Part shown: positions 44,644 to 55,203 of the stretch, one piece after another
Layout of the letters: each line of letters begins with the position of its first letter
How positions within the stretch are numbered: the stretch's first letter is position 1
Assembly (NCBI GenBank): GCA_964407855.1
Contig: CAYOXI010000003.1
Location: forward strand, 8,350 to 72,349
Source: SHZI01 sp964407855
GTDB lineage: Bacteria; Pseudomonadota; Gammaproteobacteria; Steroidobacterales; GCA-2729495
DNA: 64,000 nt
Direction of reading: 5' to 3'
The notes under the pieces: model-generated
Told to the model about the DNA's origin: nothing
The model's input: the letters and a program-made list of their open reading frames with translations, nothing else
Database searches by the model: none
Program-made: the position numbers and the translations under genes

Positions 44644-45153
44644 TCAGCAAAGCTGGAGCTCGGGCACTACTGTCAGCCGCAGTCGCTGCTTGTCGAAGGC
44701 TCTCCACAGGTCCGCCATGGTCTCGCCCGTGACCGGGTGTCGGAGGTCCGGGGCCAGCTCGGCCAGCGGCGCCAGCACGAAGGCATAGCGGAGGATGTCC
44801 TCCCGGGGCACACGCACGACCCCGGAACGTACCGCGTCACCATAGAGCAGAAGATCCAGATCCAGCGGCGTGAACGGCTTCGGACCGCGCACCCGGCCGG
44901 CCACCGCGTGCAGGCGCTCGAGTTCCGCCAGGATGGATTCGGCCGGCTCGGCACTGCGAAAGCGCAGCACAAAGTTCAGAAAGTCATCGCCCTCGAAGCC
45001 GACCGGCGGGTTGCGGTAAACCGTCGAGGCCTCGACGGGCCCAAAGCGCCTGACCAGTTCGCGGCAGGCAGAGCGCAAGTTGCGTTCCGGATCCACATTG
45101 CTTCCGGCGCTGACGTATATGTCGACGGCCGGCGCATCGGCTTCACGGGTCAT
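44644..45153 (-). CDS. folK: 6-hydroxymethyl-7,8-dihydropterin pyrophosphokinase
   Basis: Transfers pyrophosphate from ATP to hydroxymethyldihydropterin in folate synthesis. Conserved features are YVSAGSNVDPERNL near the start, FLNFVLRFRS, and the HPPK signature around RGPKPFTPLDLDLLLYG with the metal-binding Asp pair. It is 169 residues long. The start overlaps the folB stop by ATGA (45150-45153), so folB-folK are coupled in that order. Confidence 0.95.
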   Translation of the reverse strand: MTREADAPAVDIYVSAGSNVDPERNLRSACRELVRRFGPVEASTVYRNPPVGFEGDDFLNFVLRFRSAEPAESILAELERLHAVAGRVRGPKPFTPLDLDLLLYGDAVRSGVVRVPREDILRYAFVLAPLAELAPDLRHPVTGETMADLWRAFDKQRLRLTVVPELQLC

Positions 45154-45518
45154 GGCAGGTTGACCGGCCTGCTGCCCCGTTCAATCGCAACCCCCGTGTC
45201 GCGCATGCCCGGCACCGGCCAGAGCTTGCGCACCACCACACGCACCCATGGAGCACCGAACTCCTGCAGCACGATGCCGGCGATGCCCTCCGCCATGGCT
45301 TCGATCATGCGAAAACGGGCCTCCGACACGAAGCCCTGGATACGCCGTGCCACGGCGTTGTAGTCGAGTGCGTCCTCCAGTCGCTCACTGGCCGCGGCCG
45401 GACGGGTGTCCGTGGCGATATCCACGTCAATGCTGAGCTGCTGGGGACTGCGCCGCTCCCATTCCCAGACGCCGACGATGGTCCGCACGCGCAGGTCCCG
45501 CAGAAAAATGGTGTCCAT
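45150..45518 (-). CDS. folB: Dihydroneopterin aldolase
   Basis: Cleaves dihydroneopterin to hydroxymethyldihydropterin and glycolaldehyde. The MDTIFLRDLRVRTIVGVWEWER start is the family hallmark (G-x-x-x-E of the active site). The second half contains the VNAVARR-like DYNAVARRIQGFV and EAMAEGIA with the conserved Glu. It has 122 residues. It lies 39 bases downstream of the tsaD stop region and just before folK. Confidence 0.94.
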   Translation of the reverse strand: MDTIFLRDLRVRTIVGVWEWERRSPQQLSIDVDIATDTRPAAASERLEDALDYNAVARRIQGFVSEARFRMIEAMAEGIAGIVLQEFGAPWVRVVVRKLWPVPGMRDTGVAIERGSRPVNLP

Positions 45519-45557
45519 CGACTCTCCGGTGGCAAGGCTTGGGCCTGCGGCAAGCGC

Positions 45558-46607
45558 TCAGGCCGGGGCCGTCAGTTCATCCAGGGGCCAGCGTGCGCGG
45601 GCCTCCACCTGCAGGCTTGCATAGTCGTCCGGCGATGCGCGCAACCGCAGGCAGCCGGTGAAGGCAATCATCGCGGCATTGTCCGTGCAGAACTCAACCC
45701 GCGGATAGTAGACAGTGCCTCCCAGGGATGACAGCTCGGCCCGGAGCTGCTCCCGGAGGCGCTGGTTGGCACCGACACCACCCGCCACGACCAGGCGGGT
45801 CAGGCCGGTCACGGACAGTGCGCGCACCGACCTGCCCACCAGGCAATCGACAATGGCGGCCTGGTAGCCGCTGGCGAGATCGGCCCGGGTAATGGCGCCG
45901 GCATCCCCGGGGGCCAGCTCCCCTGACGCGGCGAGTTCCCGGACACGGAGCGCCAGCGAGGTCTTGAGGCCACTGAAACTGAAGTCCAGCCCCGGATCGC
46001 GGAGCATGGGCCGCGGAAAGCGGAAGCGGTCCGGCCGCCCGGTGGCCGCGAGCCGGGCCAGCTGGGGCCCGCCAGGGTAGGACAGACCCAGCAGCTTGGC
46101 ACCCTTGTCAAAGGCCTCGCCCGCTGCGTCGTCCAGGGTTTCGCCCAGGACCCGGTATCGGCCGAGGCCACCGACCTCCACCAGCATGGAATGGCCGCCC
46201 GAGACCAGCAGCGCGACAAAGGGAAATTCCGGCGGGTCCTTTTCCAGCAGCGCCGCCAGCAGGTGAGCCTCCATGTGATGGACCGGAATGGCAGGAATGC
46301 CGAGGCCCATGGCCAGTCCGACCCCTACCGTGGCCCCGACCAGCAAGGCACCTACCAGTCCGGGTCCGGCCGTGTAGGCGATGCCGGACAGTTCCCGCCG
46401 GTCGACGCCCGCCTCCCCGAGAGCGCGCTCCACCAGGGGCATGAGCTTGCGGATGTGATCCCGGGAGGCCAGCTCGGGAACGACGCCGCCGTAGGGTGCG
46501 TGGGTCGCAACCTGGCTGTACAGGCTGTGACCCCGCAGGCCGATCTTCCAGTCGTAGACCGCCGCAGCGGTCTCGTCGCAGCTCGTTTCGATGCCAAGGA
46601 TGATCAA
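45558..46607 (-). CDS. tsaD: tRNA N6-adenosine threonylcarbamoyltransferase TsaD
   Basis: Final enzyme of t6A37 synthesis in ANN-decoding tRNAs, acting with TsaB/TsaE. It is an ASKHA-fold protein: ILGIETSCDETAAAVYD at the start, the metal-binding HHMEAH at about residues 110-115, LVSGGHSMLVEV and the C-terminal GGVGANQRLRE. It has 349 residues. It diverges from rpsU, the usual arrangement in Gammaproteobacteria. Confidence 0.97.
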   Translation of the reverse strand: MIILGIETSCDETAAAVYDWKIGLRGHSLYSQVATHAPYGGVVPELASRDHIRKLMPLVERALGEAGVDRRELSGIAYTAGPGLVGALLVGATVGVGLAMGLGIPAIPVHHMEAHLLAALLEKDPPEFPFVALLVSGGHSMLVEVGGLGRYRVLGETLDDAAGEAFDKGAKLLGLSYPGGPQLARLAATGRPDRFRFPRPMLRDPGLDFSFSGLKTSLALRVRELAASGELAPGDAGAITRADLASGYQAAIVDCLVGRSVRALSVTGLTRLVVAGGVGANQRLREQLRAELSSLGGTVYYPRVEFCTDNAAMIAFTGCLRLRASPDDYASLQVEARARWPLDELTAPA

Positions 46608-46678
46608 TCACGCCCCCTGTGGGTGGGCCGGCCCCGTCCCTCCGCTGCCGTCCAGGGCAGGAGACATGAAACGACCCT

Positions 46679-46707
46679 TTGCAAAAGCTCCGGTGACTGG
46701 CTATATT
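46679..46707 (+). promoter_or_regulatory. Sigma-70 promoter of the rpsU-yqeY-dnaG-rpoD cluster
   Basis: TTGCAA (46679-46684) and TATATT (46702-46707) are separated by exactly 17 bases. The start would be near 46714, about 100 bases upstream of rpsU. Confidence 0.65.
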
Positions 46708-46718
46708 TTCCGGCTTAT

Positions 46719-46742
46719 CCGGCCACAAGAGCCGGTTTTTTT
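46719..46742 (+). terminator. Hairpin plus T-tract in the rpsU leader (possible attenuator)
   Basis: CCGGC and GCCGG arms flank a seven-base loop and are followed directly by seven T residues. It has the form of an intrinsic terminator but lies just downstream of the predicted rpsU promoter. If functional it would stop transcripts after about 28 bases. An alternative longer-loop pairing (CCGGCT/AGCCGG) overlaps it. Confidence 0.5.
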
Positions 46743-46813
46743 CGCCCGCGGACCCTCGCTGGAGGGGCGCAACACACGGCCACCATTTGGCCAATACCTT
46801 AAGGATCAGTACC

Positions 46814-47029
46814 TTGCCCGGCGTCCGAGTACGAGAAAACGAGCATTTTGACGCCGCCCTCCGGCGTTTCAAGCGGGCCTGCGAAAAAGCGGGGGTACTG
46901 ACCGAACTGCGTCGCCGCGAGTTCTATGAAAAGCCGACCCAGGAACGGAAGCGCAAGAAGGCCGCTGCCGTGAAGCGCCAGCAGAAGCGCAGCGCCCGTG
47001 AGACCAACCGGCGCAAGCGGCTTTACTGA
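46814..47029 (+). CDS. rpsU: 30S ribosomal protein S21
   Basis: Small-subunit ribosomal protein needed for initiation. The frame PGVRVRENEHFDAALRRFKR continues to RRKRLY and gives 71 residues, exactly the E. coli length, if translation begins at the TTG at 46814. AAGGA lies eight bases upstream. No ATG or GTG is available at the conserved N-terminus; an earlier TTG at 46787 would add nine residues not found in S21. First gene of the macromolecular-synthesis cluster. Confidence 0.96.
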   Translation: MPGVRVRENEHFDAALRRFKRACEKAGVLTELRRREFYEKPTQERKRKKAAAVKRQQKRSARETNRRKRLY

Positions 47030-47087
47030 CCGCTACCCGCCGCCCCCGCGGGCGGCGCTGCCCCGCGCCTGACCAGGGGAGTTCCGC

Positions 47088-47540
47088 GTGTCAGCCCTCA
47101 AGAACCGGATCCAGGAAGACATGAAAGCCGCGATGCGCGCCGGCGAACGCGAGCGGCTTGGCGTGATCCGGCTGCTGCTCGCCGCCATCAAGCAGCGGGA
47201 AGTGGATGAGCGCACGGAAACCACCGACACGTCAGTGCTGCAGATCCTCGAAAAACAGATCAAGCAGCGGCGCGAATCCGCCAGCCAGTTTGCCGCCGGC
47301 AACCGGCCGGAACTCCAGGCACGCGAACTGGCCGAGATTGACCTTCTCCAGCCCTACCTGCCGAGCGCCCTGTCACCCGAAGAGCTGACGTCGCTGATCG
47401 ACGAGGTGGTTGCCCAGACGGGCGCGGCCAGCATGAAGGACATGGGGCGGGTGATGGCGGTACTGCGCGAGCGGGCGCAGGGGCGCGCCGACTTCAGCAC
47501 CATCGGTGAACGGGTCAAGGCCCGCCTCTCCGCCGGTTGA
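47088..47540 (+). CDS. GatB/YqeY domain protein
   Basis: 150-residue helical protein homologous to the tail domain of GatB amidotransferase; stand-alone function unsettled, with a proposed tRNA-related role. Sequence shows LKNRIQEDMKAAMRAGERERLGVIRLLLAAIKQ near the start, YLPSALSPEEL and the C-terminal DFSTIGERVKARL. The start is GTG at 47088, with AGGGGAG upstream. It lies between rpsU and dnaG, a position it commonly occupies in non-enteric Gammaproteobacteria. Confidence 0.93.
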   Translation: MSALKNRIQEDMKAAMRAGERERLGVIRLLLAAIKQREVDERTETTDTSVLQILEKQIKQRRESASQFAAGNRPELQARELAEIDLLQPYLPSALSPEELTSLIDEVVAQTGAASMKDMGRVMAVLRERAQGRADFSTIGERVKARLSAG

Positions 47541-47584
47541 TCCACGCCGATCCTCCACCCAGATCCAAGGGCAGCCCCTCGACG

Positions 47585-49402
47585 GTGAGTGGTCGCATCC
47601 CCCAGGACTTCATCGACGACCTGGTACAGCGGGCCGATATCGTTGAGGTGGTGGGCTCCCGGGTGCCTCTCACCCGCGCCGGCCGCGAATACAAGGCACG
47701 CTGCCCATTCCACAGCGAGAAGACGCCGTCGTTCTGGGTCAGTCCACAAAAGGGCTTCTATCACTGCTTCGGGTGTGGCGCGCACGGCACGGCGCTGGGC
47801 TTCCTGATCGAGTTCGAGCGCCTGGAGTTTCCGGCGGCCGTTGAGGAGCTGGCACGCAGCGTGGGCATTCCCGTCCCGCGGGCGGATGGCGAACAGCGGG
47901 AATCCCTCGAACCCCTCTACGGCGTGCTCGACCAGGCTGCCCAGCTTTATCGCCGGCACCTGCGGGAACACCCGGTGGCCGTGGAGTACCTGCGGCAGCG
48001 GGGCCTTGATGGGGAGACGGCCCGGGACTTTGGCATCGGCTTCGCTCCGGCCGGCTGGGATACCGTGCTGGCAGCGCTTGGCGAGAGCGAGGAGCAGCGC
48101 CAGAACCTCCTGCGCGCAGGGCTGGTTATCCAGCGGGATGCCGGCGGCTTCTACGACCGCTTCCGCGAACGGATCATGTTTCCGATCCGCGACTCCCGGG
48201 GCCGGACGATCGCCTTCGGCGGCCGCATCATTGGGGATGGCGAGCCGAAGTACCTCAATTCGCCCGAGACCCCCGTGTTTCACAAGGGCCGGGAGCTGTA
48301 CGGACTGTACGAGGCGCGGCGCGCAGAACGGACCCTGACCACCCTGCTGGTCGTCGAGGGCTACATGGATGTGGTCATGCTGGCCGCCCACGGCATCCGG
48401 AACGTGGTCGGGACACTGGGTACGGCAACCACTGCCGAACACCTCCGCCGCCTCTTCGGCGTTGCCGGCAGCGTCGTGTTCTGCTTCGACGGCGACCGTG
48501 CGGGCCGTGAAGCCGCCTGGCGGGCCCTGCAGGTCAGCCTCCCGGTACTGGAGGACGGACGGCAGATCCGGTTTCTCCTCCTGCCACAGGGGGACGACCC
48601 GGACTCGCTGGTGAGACGCGAGGGCGCCGAGGCTTTTCGCACGCGCCTGGGCGCCAGCGAGCCCCTGTCCGCATTCCTGCTGGACAGTCTCGGCCAGGGC
48701 GTCGATACGGACAGCCTGGACGGCAAGGCCCGGCTGGCGGCACTCGCCAAACCTCTGCTGGCCCAGATTCCGGGCGCGGTCTACCAGGAACTGCTCACGG
48801 CCGAACTGGGACATCGCCTCGGCCTCGCCCGCAACCGGGTGGATGATCTGCTGGGCTTGCCGTCCCGCCAACCGGCTGCGGCTGCCGGAGCAGTCCCCGC
48901 GCGGGTCGTATCCGGTGCCCGGCAGGCGGCGGCCGGTCGCCGGAGCACCGCCTCGACCCGAGGCTCGCTGGGCCGGCAGGCCATCAGCCTCCTGATGCAC
49001 TACCCCGCGGTGGCCGCCGAGGTTCCCCTGCCGCCCGACCTGGCGGCCTCGGGCCAGCGGGGGGTCGAGTTGCTCGCCGAGCTGCATGGCGTCGCGCGGG
49101 GCCTCGCGGGTCGCCCGGCGGGCGTGGTCCCGCCTGCCCTGCTGGAACGCTGGCGGGACCGCCCGGAGTACCCGCACCTGGCCGGCCTGCTGGCGGAAGA
49201 GCCACTGGTGGATGCGGAGGGGGCAGCCCGCGAATTCGCCGGCTGCCTGCAACGGCTGGCCTCGGCCGCACTGCAACATGAACACGCCGGTTTGCTGCAT
49301 AAAGCCGGCCTTGACGGCCTTTCTGCTCCGGAACGGGAACGCCTGACCCGCCTCCAGCGCCTGCTGGCCGGAACCGGCCCCGAAAGCGGTACCGCCACGT
49401 GA
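47585..49402 (+). CDS. dnaG: DNA primase DnaG
   Basis: Synthesises RNA primers at the replication fork. The N-terminal CHC2 zinc finger is intact (CPFHSEKTPSF and CFGCGAHG). The TOPRIM domain has VVEGYMDVVML with the catalytic Glu and FDGDRAGREAAW with the Asp pair. A C-terminal helicase-binding region follows. GTG at 47585 gives SGRIPQDFIDDL as expected by homology (605 residues). TTG at 47537, overlapping the yqeY TGA, would add 16 residues and coupling but no conserved sequence. Confidence 0.95.
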   Translation: MSGRIPQDFIDDLVQRADIVEVVGSRVPLTRAGREYKARCPFHSEKTPSFWVSPQKGFYHCFGCGAHGTALGFLIEFERLEFPAAVEELARSVGIPVPRADGEQRESLEPLYGVLDQAAQLYRRHLREHPVAVEYLRQRGLDGETARDFGIGFAPAGWDTVLAALGESEEQRQNLLRAGLVIQRDAGGFYDRFRERIMFPIRDSRGRTIAFGGRIIGDGEPKYLNSPETPVFHKGRELYGLYEARRAERTLTTLLVVEGYMDVVMLAAHGIRNVVGTLGTATTAEHLRRLFGVAGSVVFCFDGDRAGREAAWRALQVSLPVLEDGRQIRFLLLPQGDDPDSLVRREGAEAFRTRLGASEPLSAFLLDSLGQGVDTDSLDGKARLAALAKPLLAQIPGAVYQELLTAELGHRLGLARNRVDDLLGLPSRQPAAAAGAVPARVVSGARQAAAGRRSTASTRGSLGRQAISLLMHYPAVAAEVPLPPDLAASGQRGVELLAELHGVARGLAGRPAGVVPPALLERWRDRPEYPHLAGLLAEEPLVDAEGAAREFAGCLQRLASAALQHEHAGLLHKAGLDGLSAPERERLTRLQRLLAGTGPESGTAT

Positions 49403-49470
49403 CAACGACTGCCCGGGATAAAGGTTCAGTGGGAGCCTGCCGACAGGACAGAAGACGCCACTGCCCGTGC

Positions 49471-49500
49471 TTGGGCGCATCCCCCGCTGTCCTGTATGAT
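49471..49500 (+). promoter_or_regulatory. Promoter between dnaG and rpoD
   Basis: TTGGGC (49471-49476) and TATGAT (49495-49500) are 18 bases apart, with TG two bases before the -10 context (TGTATGAT). The leader would be about 32 bases. It would allow rpoD expression apart from rpsU-dnaG. Confidence 0.5.
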
Positions 49501-49538
49501 GTCGGGCTTTTATCTGATTTCACAAAGAGGGCTGGCGC

Positions 49539-51392
<1,854 letters not shown>

Positions 51393-51402
51393 CCGGCCGC
51401 TT

Positions 51403-52923
51403 TCAGGCCACTGCTGCGTCCTGCCCGCCGATGTGCATGACGGTGGCGGTTGGCAGCGGGTAGAGCTCCGCCAGGGTCAGCGAGCGGCCGTCGCCCTGCA
51501 CGATCCGGCAATGCTCCCGGTGCAGCGACCGGGCTTCCGGCACACCACAGGAATGGGCGATCACGCTCACTTCCTTTTCCATGTTCTGCTGGAAGCGCGC
51601 CACCCGTGCGGCCTTGTCCGTCGGCACGAGGCCGCGCTGCAGGTGAGGATCATGGGTGGTGATGCCGGTTGGACAGTTGTTCTGGTTACAGCGCAGCGCC
51701 TGGATGCAGCCGAGCGCAAACATGAAGCCCCGGGCAGAGGTGACGAAATCCGCACCGAGGCACAGGGCCAGCGCCACGTTCGCCGGGGTCGTCAGCTTGC
51801 CGCTGGCGATCACCCGGATCCGGTTCCGCAGCCCTTCCCGGGCCAGCAGGTCGACCACCATCGGCAGGCTTTCCCGGATGGGGAGCCCCACATTGTCGAT
51901 GAGGGCCATAGGCGCGGCGCCGGTGCCGCCATCGCCCGAGTCAATGGTGATGAAGTCCGGGGCAGCAACCAGACCGCGGCGATGGATCTCGGTACAGAGT
52001 TCCTCCAGCCAGCCCAGCGACCCGATGACCGTCTTGAAGCCCACCGGCTTGCCGGTGATCTCCCGCACGTGACCGATGAAGTCCAGCAGCTCGGTGCCGT
52101 TGCGGATCTCGGCGTGCCGGTTCGGGCTGAGTGAGTCCTGGCCGGCCGGGATGCCGCGGATCGCGGCGATCTCCCGGGTCACTTTGCCGCCGGGGAGGAT
52201 GCCGCCTTTCCCGGGCTTGGCACCCTGGCTCAGCTTCACCTCGATCATGCGCACCTGGGGATGCGCGGCCAGCTCGCGGAGCTTCTGTTCGTCCAGCTCA
52301 CCGCGGGCGTTCCGGACGCCGTACTTGGCCGTGCCCATCTGGAAGACCAGGTCAGCCCCGCCCTCCAGGTGATAAGGCGCAAGCCCGCCTTCCCCGGTAT
52401 TCAGCCAGCAGCCCGCCGCCTTCGCGCCCCGGGAGAGGGCCTGAACGGCCGGGCGGGAGATGGCACCGAAGCTCATGGCTGAAATGTGGAAGAAGCGGTC
52501 CGTCGTATAGGGCATCCGGCAGTGAGGGCCGATCGTGAGCGGGGCTGTCGGGCGGTGGCTCTCATCCAGGTCCGGATAGGCGGCATTGACGAAGATGGGC
52601 GTCCCCGCCGGCCGCAGGTCCCGGCTGGAGCCGAAGGCGACGGTGCTGTCCACGCCTTTCGCGGCCCGATAAGCCCAGGACCGCTCAGCGCGGTTGAACG
52701 GCAGCTCCTCACGGTCCATGGCAAAGAAGTACTGGCGAAAAAACTCGCCAAGGGTCTCGAAGGCGTAGCGGAAGCGGCCGACCACCGGATAGTTGCGGCG
52801 AATCGCATGGGTGGTCTGGGTGATGTCCACCACGTACATCACGCCCACTGCCAGGGCGCCCAGACCCAGGGCCACGACGAACAGGGCCGAAAATATGCCG
52901 AGAATGTCGGAAACCAGCTCCAT
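51403..52923 (-). CDS. FMN-binding glutamate synthase family protein
   Basis: Stand-alone homologue of the FMN/iron-sulfur synthase domain of GltB, lacking the amidotransferase domain. One N-terminal membrane helix (about residues 10-32) precedes the barrel. Motifs include SAMSFGAISRPAVQAL, NTGEGGLAPYH, KPGKGGILPGGKVT, FITIDSGDGGTGAAP and the Cys cluster ALGCIQALRCNQNNCPTG, which would bind a 3Fe-4S centre. The ATG at 52923 follows GGAGG; 506 residues. The physiological substrate of these membrane forms is not established. Confidence 0.92.
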   Translation of the reverse strand: MELVSDILGIFSALFVVALGLGALAVGVMYVVDITQTTHAIRRNYPVVGRFRYAFETLGEFFRQYFFAMDREELPFNRAERSWAYRAAKGVDSTVAFGSSRDLRPAGTPIFVNAAYPDLDESHRPTAPLTIGPHCRMPYTTDRFFHISAMSFGAISRPAVQALSRGAKAAGCWLNTGEGGLAPYHLEGGADLVFQMGTAKYGVRNARGELDEQKLRELAAHPQVRMIEVKLSQGAKPGKGGILPGGKVTREIAAIRGIPAGQDSLSPNRHAEIRNGTELLDFIGHVREITGKPVGFKTVIGSLGWLEELCTEIHRRGLVAAPDFITIDSGDGGTGAAPMALIDNVGLPIRESLPMVVDLLAREGLRNRIRVIASGKLTTPANVALALCLGADFVTSARGFMFALGCIQALRCNQNNCPTGITTHDPHLQRGLVPTDKAARVARFQQNMEKEVSVIAHSCGVPEARSLHREHCRIVQGDGRSLTLAELYPLPTATVMHIGGQDAAVA

Positions 52924-53037
52924 GGCACCCCCTCCTGTCACCACTCTGCCCGGCGAGAGTGTCGCCGGGCAGAGTACCGGGTTCCGAGATGCCCGGCACA
53001 GTCGCAGGCCCCGGCCTGGTCGCCACCGGCACGTCTC

Positions 53038-54000
53038 TCAGGAGCCGGGAACGATGTCGCACTCCAGGGGCCGATGATCGGAGCCGGCCCGCCTGCCGGC
53101 ACGCACGCTGGCCACCCGCACTCCCGGGCTGACGAGGCAATGATCAATCTGGATGCCAGCCGCGCCCAGTGCGGCCGGCCAGGTGCCGTGGTGGCCGAGC
53201 GCCCGCCGGGCATCCTCCAGGCCCGCGGCCCGGAGGAAACGGTCGAAGTACGGCGAGTACGGCGTCAGGTTCAGGTCACCGGCCACGATCTTCGGCACTT
53301 CCGGGTCGCCAGCGGCGACCCTGCCGGCCAGCACCTCGAGCTGGCGATCACGTTCCCCGGCGCGGCGCCCGCTGATGGGCGAGGCGAGGTGCACGGCATA
53401 AAGCTCCACGGAACCGCCTGGCAGCAGGAGACGCACGCGAAAATGGCGAGTCCGGTCGTCACCCAGATTCAGCAGCTCCTGCTCGGCCAGCGGGTAGCGG
53501 GAATACAGGGCCATGCCCCAGGCATCCGGTCGGGGCTGGAGGATGGAGTGCGGATAGCGCTGCCCCAGGTCCGCCAGCACCTCTGCCCAGCGGGGCGTGA
53601 ACTCGGACAGCACCAGCACGTCAGGCAAACGTTCCTGCAGGTAGGCCTGCATCGCGCCGGTCTTCTTCTGGTTGTGGAGCAGGTTGACTGCCACGAGGGT
53701 GTGCGGTCGGGCATCGCCCGGGGGCATTGCTGCCGGCGCGCGGAGCAGGCCCGGCAGATAGGGGCCGGCGATGAGCAGGTTGGGCACCGCAGTGAGGATC
53801 GCGAGCGCTGCCCAGGGCCACGCCCGGCAGACCAGCAGCAGCAGGATCAGTGCAGTCTGGGCCACCAGGTAGTGCAGGCGGAAGTGGGAGAAGAGCTCCA
53901 GCACCCAATGATGGCGGGAACCCATGGCGGCGACGGTCGCCAGCGCAAGGATGATCATCGCCGAAAGGAGAAAAAGCTGCACGCGCGAGATTATCATCAT
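53038..54000 (-). CDS. Membrane-anchored endonuclease/exonuclease/phosphatase family protein
   Basis: 320 residues with about three N-terminal membrane helices (residues 8-100) followed by an EEP domain facing the periplasm. Catalytic elements are VAVNLLHNQKK (first Asn), LVLSEFTPRW (metal Glu), YAVHLASP (His), VAGDLNLTPYSP (Asp and Asn) and SDHRPL (Asp-His). This is the architecture of the common bacterial membrane EEP proteins whose substrate is unknown. Its start faces the small exported protein gene. Confidence 0.88.
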   Translation of the reverse strand: MMIISRVQLFLLSAMIILALATVAAMGSRHHWVLELFSHFRLHYLVAQTALILLLLVCRAWPWAALAILTAVPNLLIAGPYLPGLLRAPAAMPPGDARPHTLVAVNLLHNQKKTGAMQAYLQERLPDVLVLSEFTPRWAEVLADLGQRYPHSILQPRPDAWGMALYSRYPLAEQELLNLGDDRTRHFRVRLLLPGGSVELYAVHLASPISGRRAGERDRQLEVLAGRVAAGDPEVPKIVAGDLNLTPYSPYFDRFLRAAGLEDARRALGHHGTWPAALGAAGIQIDHCLVSPGVRVASVRAGRRAGSDHRPLECDIVPGS

Positions 54001-54062
54001 TGGCTATGGGCAGATTCCAGTGGCAATCCGGCAACGTCAGGGCAGCAAGGGTAACCCGGCCG

Positions 54063-54497
54063 ATGCGTGGCCGCGTCCCAGTGGGTCTCACGGCGGGCGT
54101 GCTGTTTGGCGCGCTCAGCCTGGCAATCGGCCAGGCCGGATGCACCGCCGAGCGGGGTCCGGAGTCGCCCGCCGACATTGCGCGTCAGGCGGTTGCGGCC
54201 GAGCTGGGCGTCGGGATTGCGGCAACCCGCGTCGTCCGCATGGAGTCCCGCGACTTTCCGGATACCAGCCTCGACTGCCCGGACCCGGGCATGCTCTACG
54301 CCCAGGTGATCACACCGGGCAACCAGGTGATCGTAGAAGCGGACGGTCGGCGCTTCGACGTGCGGGTCGCGGGTACGCGCGGGAAAATCTGTCGCCAGAG
54401 GAAAAAGCCGGCGCCGGCACCGGAAGCAGCCGCTCCGGCGCGGGAACTGGGTGAAGCTGTGCGGCGGGACCCCGGCCCGGAAACGGCGGATCGCTGA
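54063..54497 (+). CDS. Small exported protein, unknown function (possible lipoprotein)
   Basis: From the ATG at 54063 the product has 144 residues with a hydrophobic leader (VGLTAGVLFGALSLAIG) ending at QAGC, an imperfect lipobox. The mature part contains FPDTSLDCPDPGMLYAQVIT followed by PGNQVIVEADGRRFDV. I recall this D-x-S-L-x-C-P-x-P-G-M-x-Y pattern from scattered uncharacterised secreted proteins. The C-terminal 35 residues are rich in Lys, Pro, Ala and Glu. TTG 54000 or ATG 54006 could extend it but would blur the signal peptide. Confidence 0.7.
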   Translation: MRGRVPVGLTAGVLFGALSLAIGQAGCTAERGPESPADIARQAVAAELGVGIAATRVVRMESRDFPDTSLDCPDPGMLYAQVITPGNQVIVEADGRRFDVRVAGTRGKICRQRKKPAPAPEAAAPARELGEAVRRDPGPETADR

Positions 54498-54519
54498 TCC
54501 CTGGACTGCGACGGGACCC

Positions 54520-55203
54520 TCAGCGCAACTCCTGCTCCCGGCGCCGTCGACGCGCCTTGCGAAAGCTCCGCCCGGTGAGCTTGCGCCAGGCCATGCGCAC
54601 GGCCCGCGCAGCGCCTTCGATCAGCGTCGGCTGGTAGTCGGCCTGGTCTTCCGCGGCGATCTGGTCGTAGCGGCGCCGGTACTTGAGCTTTATCCAGGCA
54701 TTCAGGTCCATCCGGCAGGCCTGGCGAAACAGCATCGCGTTCAGCCAGCCACCATCGGCATGCCTCAATACACAGGAACCGAAGTCGAGCAGGATCGGGT
54801 GGCCCTCCGGGCTGACGAGGATATTGCCCCTGCGCTTCAGGTCGGCATGGGCTACGCCAACGGCATGCAGGGCGAGGATCCGCTCGCGCAGCTCGCCAAA
54901 GAACCGGTCGCGGTGGTCCATCACGGCCGGCAGGTTCTCCCGATAGGGTTCGCCGTCCATGAACTCAAGGACCAGACCGCCATCGGGCTGCAGTCCGTGA
55001 CAGCGGGGAATCCCGGGAACGCCGTCGACCCGCCCGTAGGCTGCGTACTCCCGGCGGAGCATGGCGCGGCGCAGATGAAGAGCCGGCCAGCGGCCGGTCG
55101 GGATCTTTACCACCCGTCTTCCGCTGCCATCCCCCTGGAGGAACACGGCACCCTGGTAGCCGCGGCTCAGGAAACGTCCCCGACCGGGGCGGGACACGGT
55201 CAC
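54520..55203 (-). CDS. Kinase-like protein of the Kdo/WaaP-RIO type fold
   Basis: 227 residues from GTG 55203, which overlaps the upstream TGA by GTGA. The kinase features are: the N-lobe GYQGAVF loop, VVKIP with the ATP Lys, REYAAYGRV with the Glu, the catalytic HADLKRRGNILV and the metal motif LLDFGSC. The Asp-to-Asn spacing in the catalytic loop is one residue longer than the usual HxDLxxxN. The basic C-terminus (RKARRRRREQ) could contact membrane or nucleic acid. The substrate is unknown; a lipid or sugar kinase is plausible given the ICMT neighbour. Confidence 0.72.
   Translation of the reverse strand: MTVSRPGRGRFLSRGYQGAVFLQGDGSGRRVVKIPTGRWPALHLRRAMLRREYAAYGRVDGVPGIPRCHGLQPDGGLVLEFMDGEPYRENLPAVMDHRDRFFGELRERILALHAVGVAHADLKRRGNILVSPEGHPILLDFGSCVLRHADGGWLNAMLFRQACRMDLNAWIKLKYRRRYDQIAAEDQADYQPTLIEGAARAVRMAWRKLTGRSFRKARRRRREQELR

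Noticed and set aside
47354..49480. 708-codon open frame antisense to dnaG
   Set aside because: DnaG zinc finger and TOPRIM motifs establish the plus-strand gene; the antisense frame is chance.
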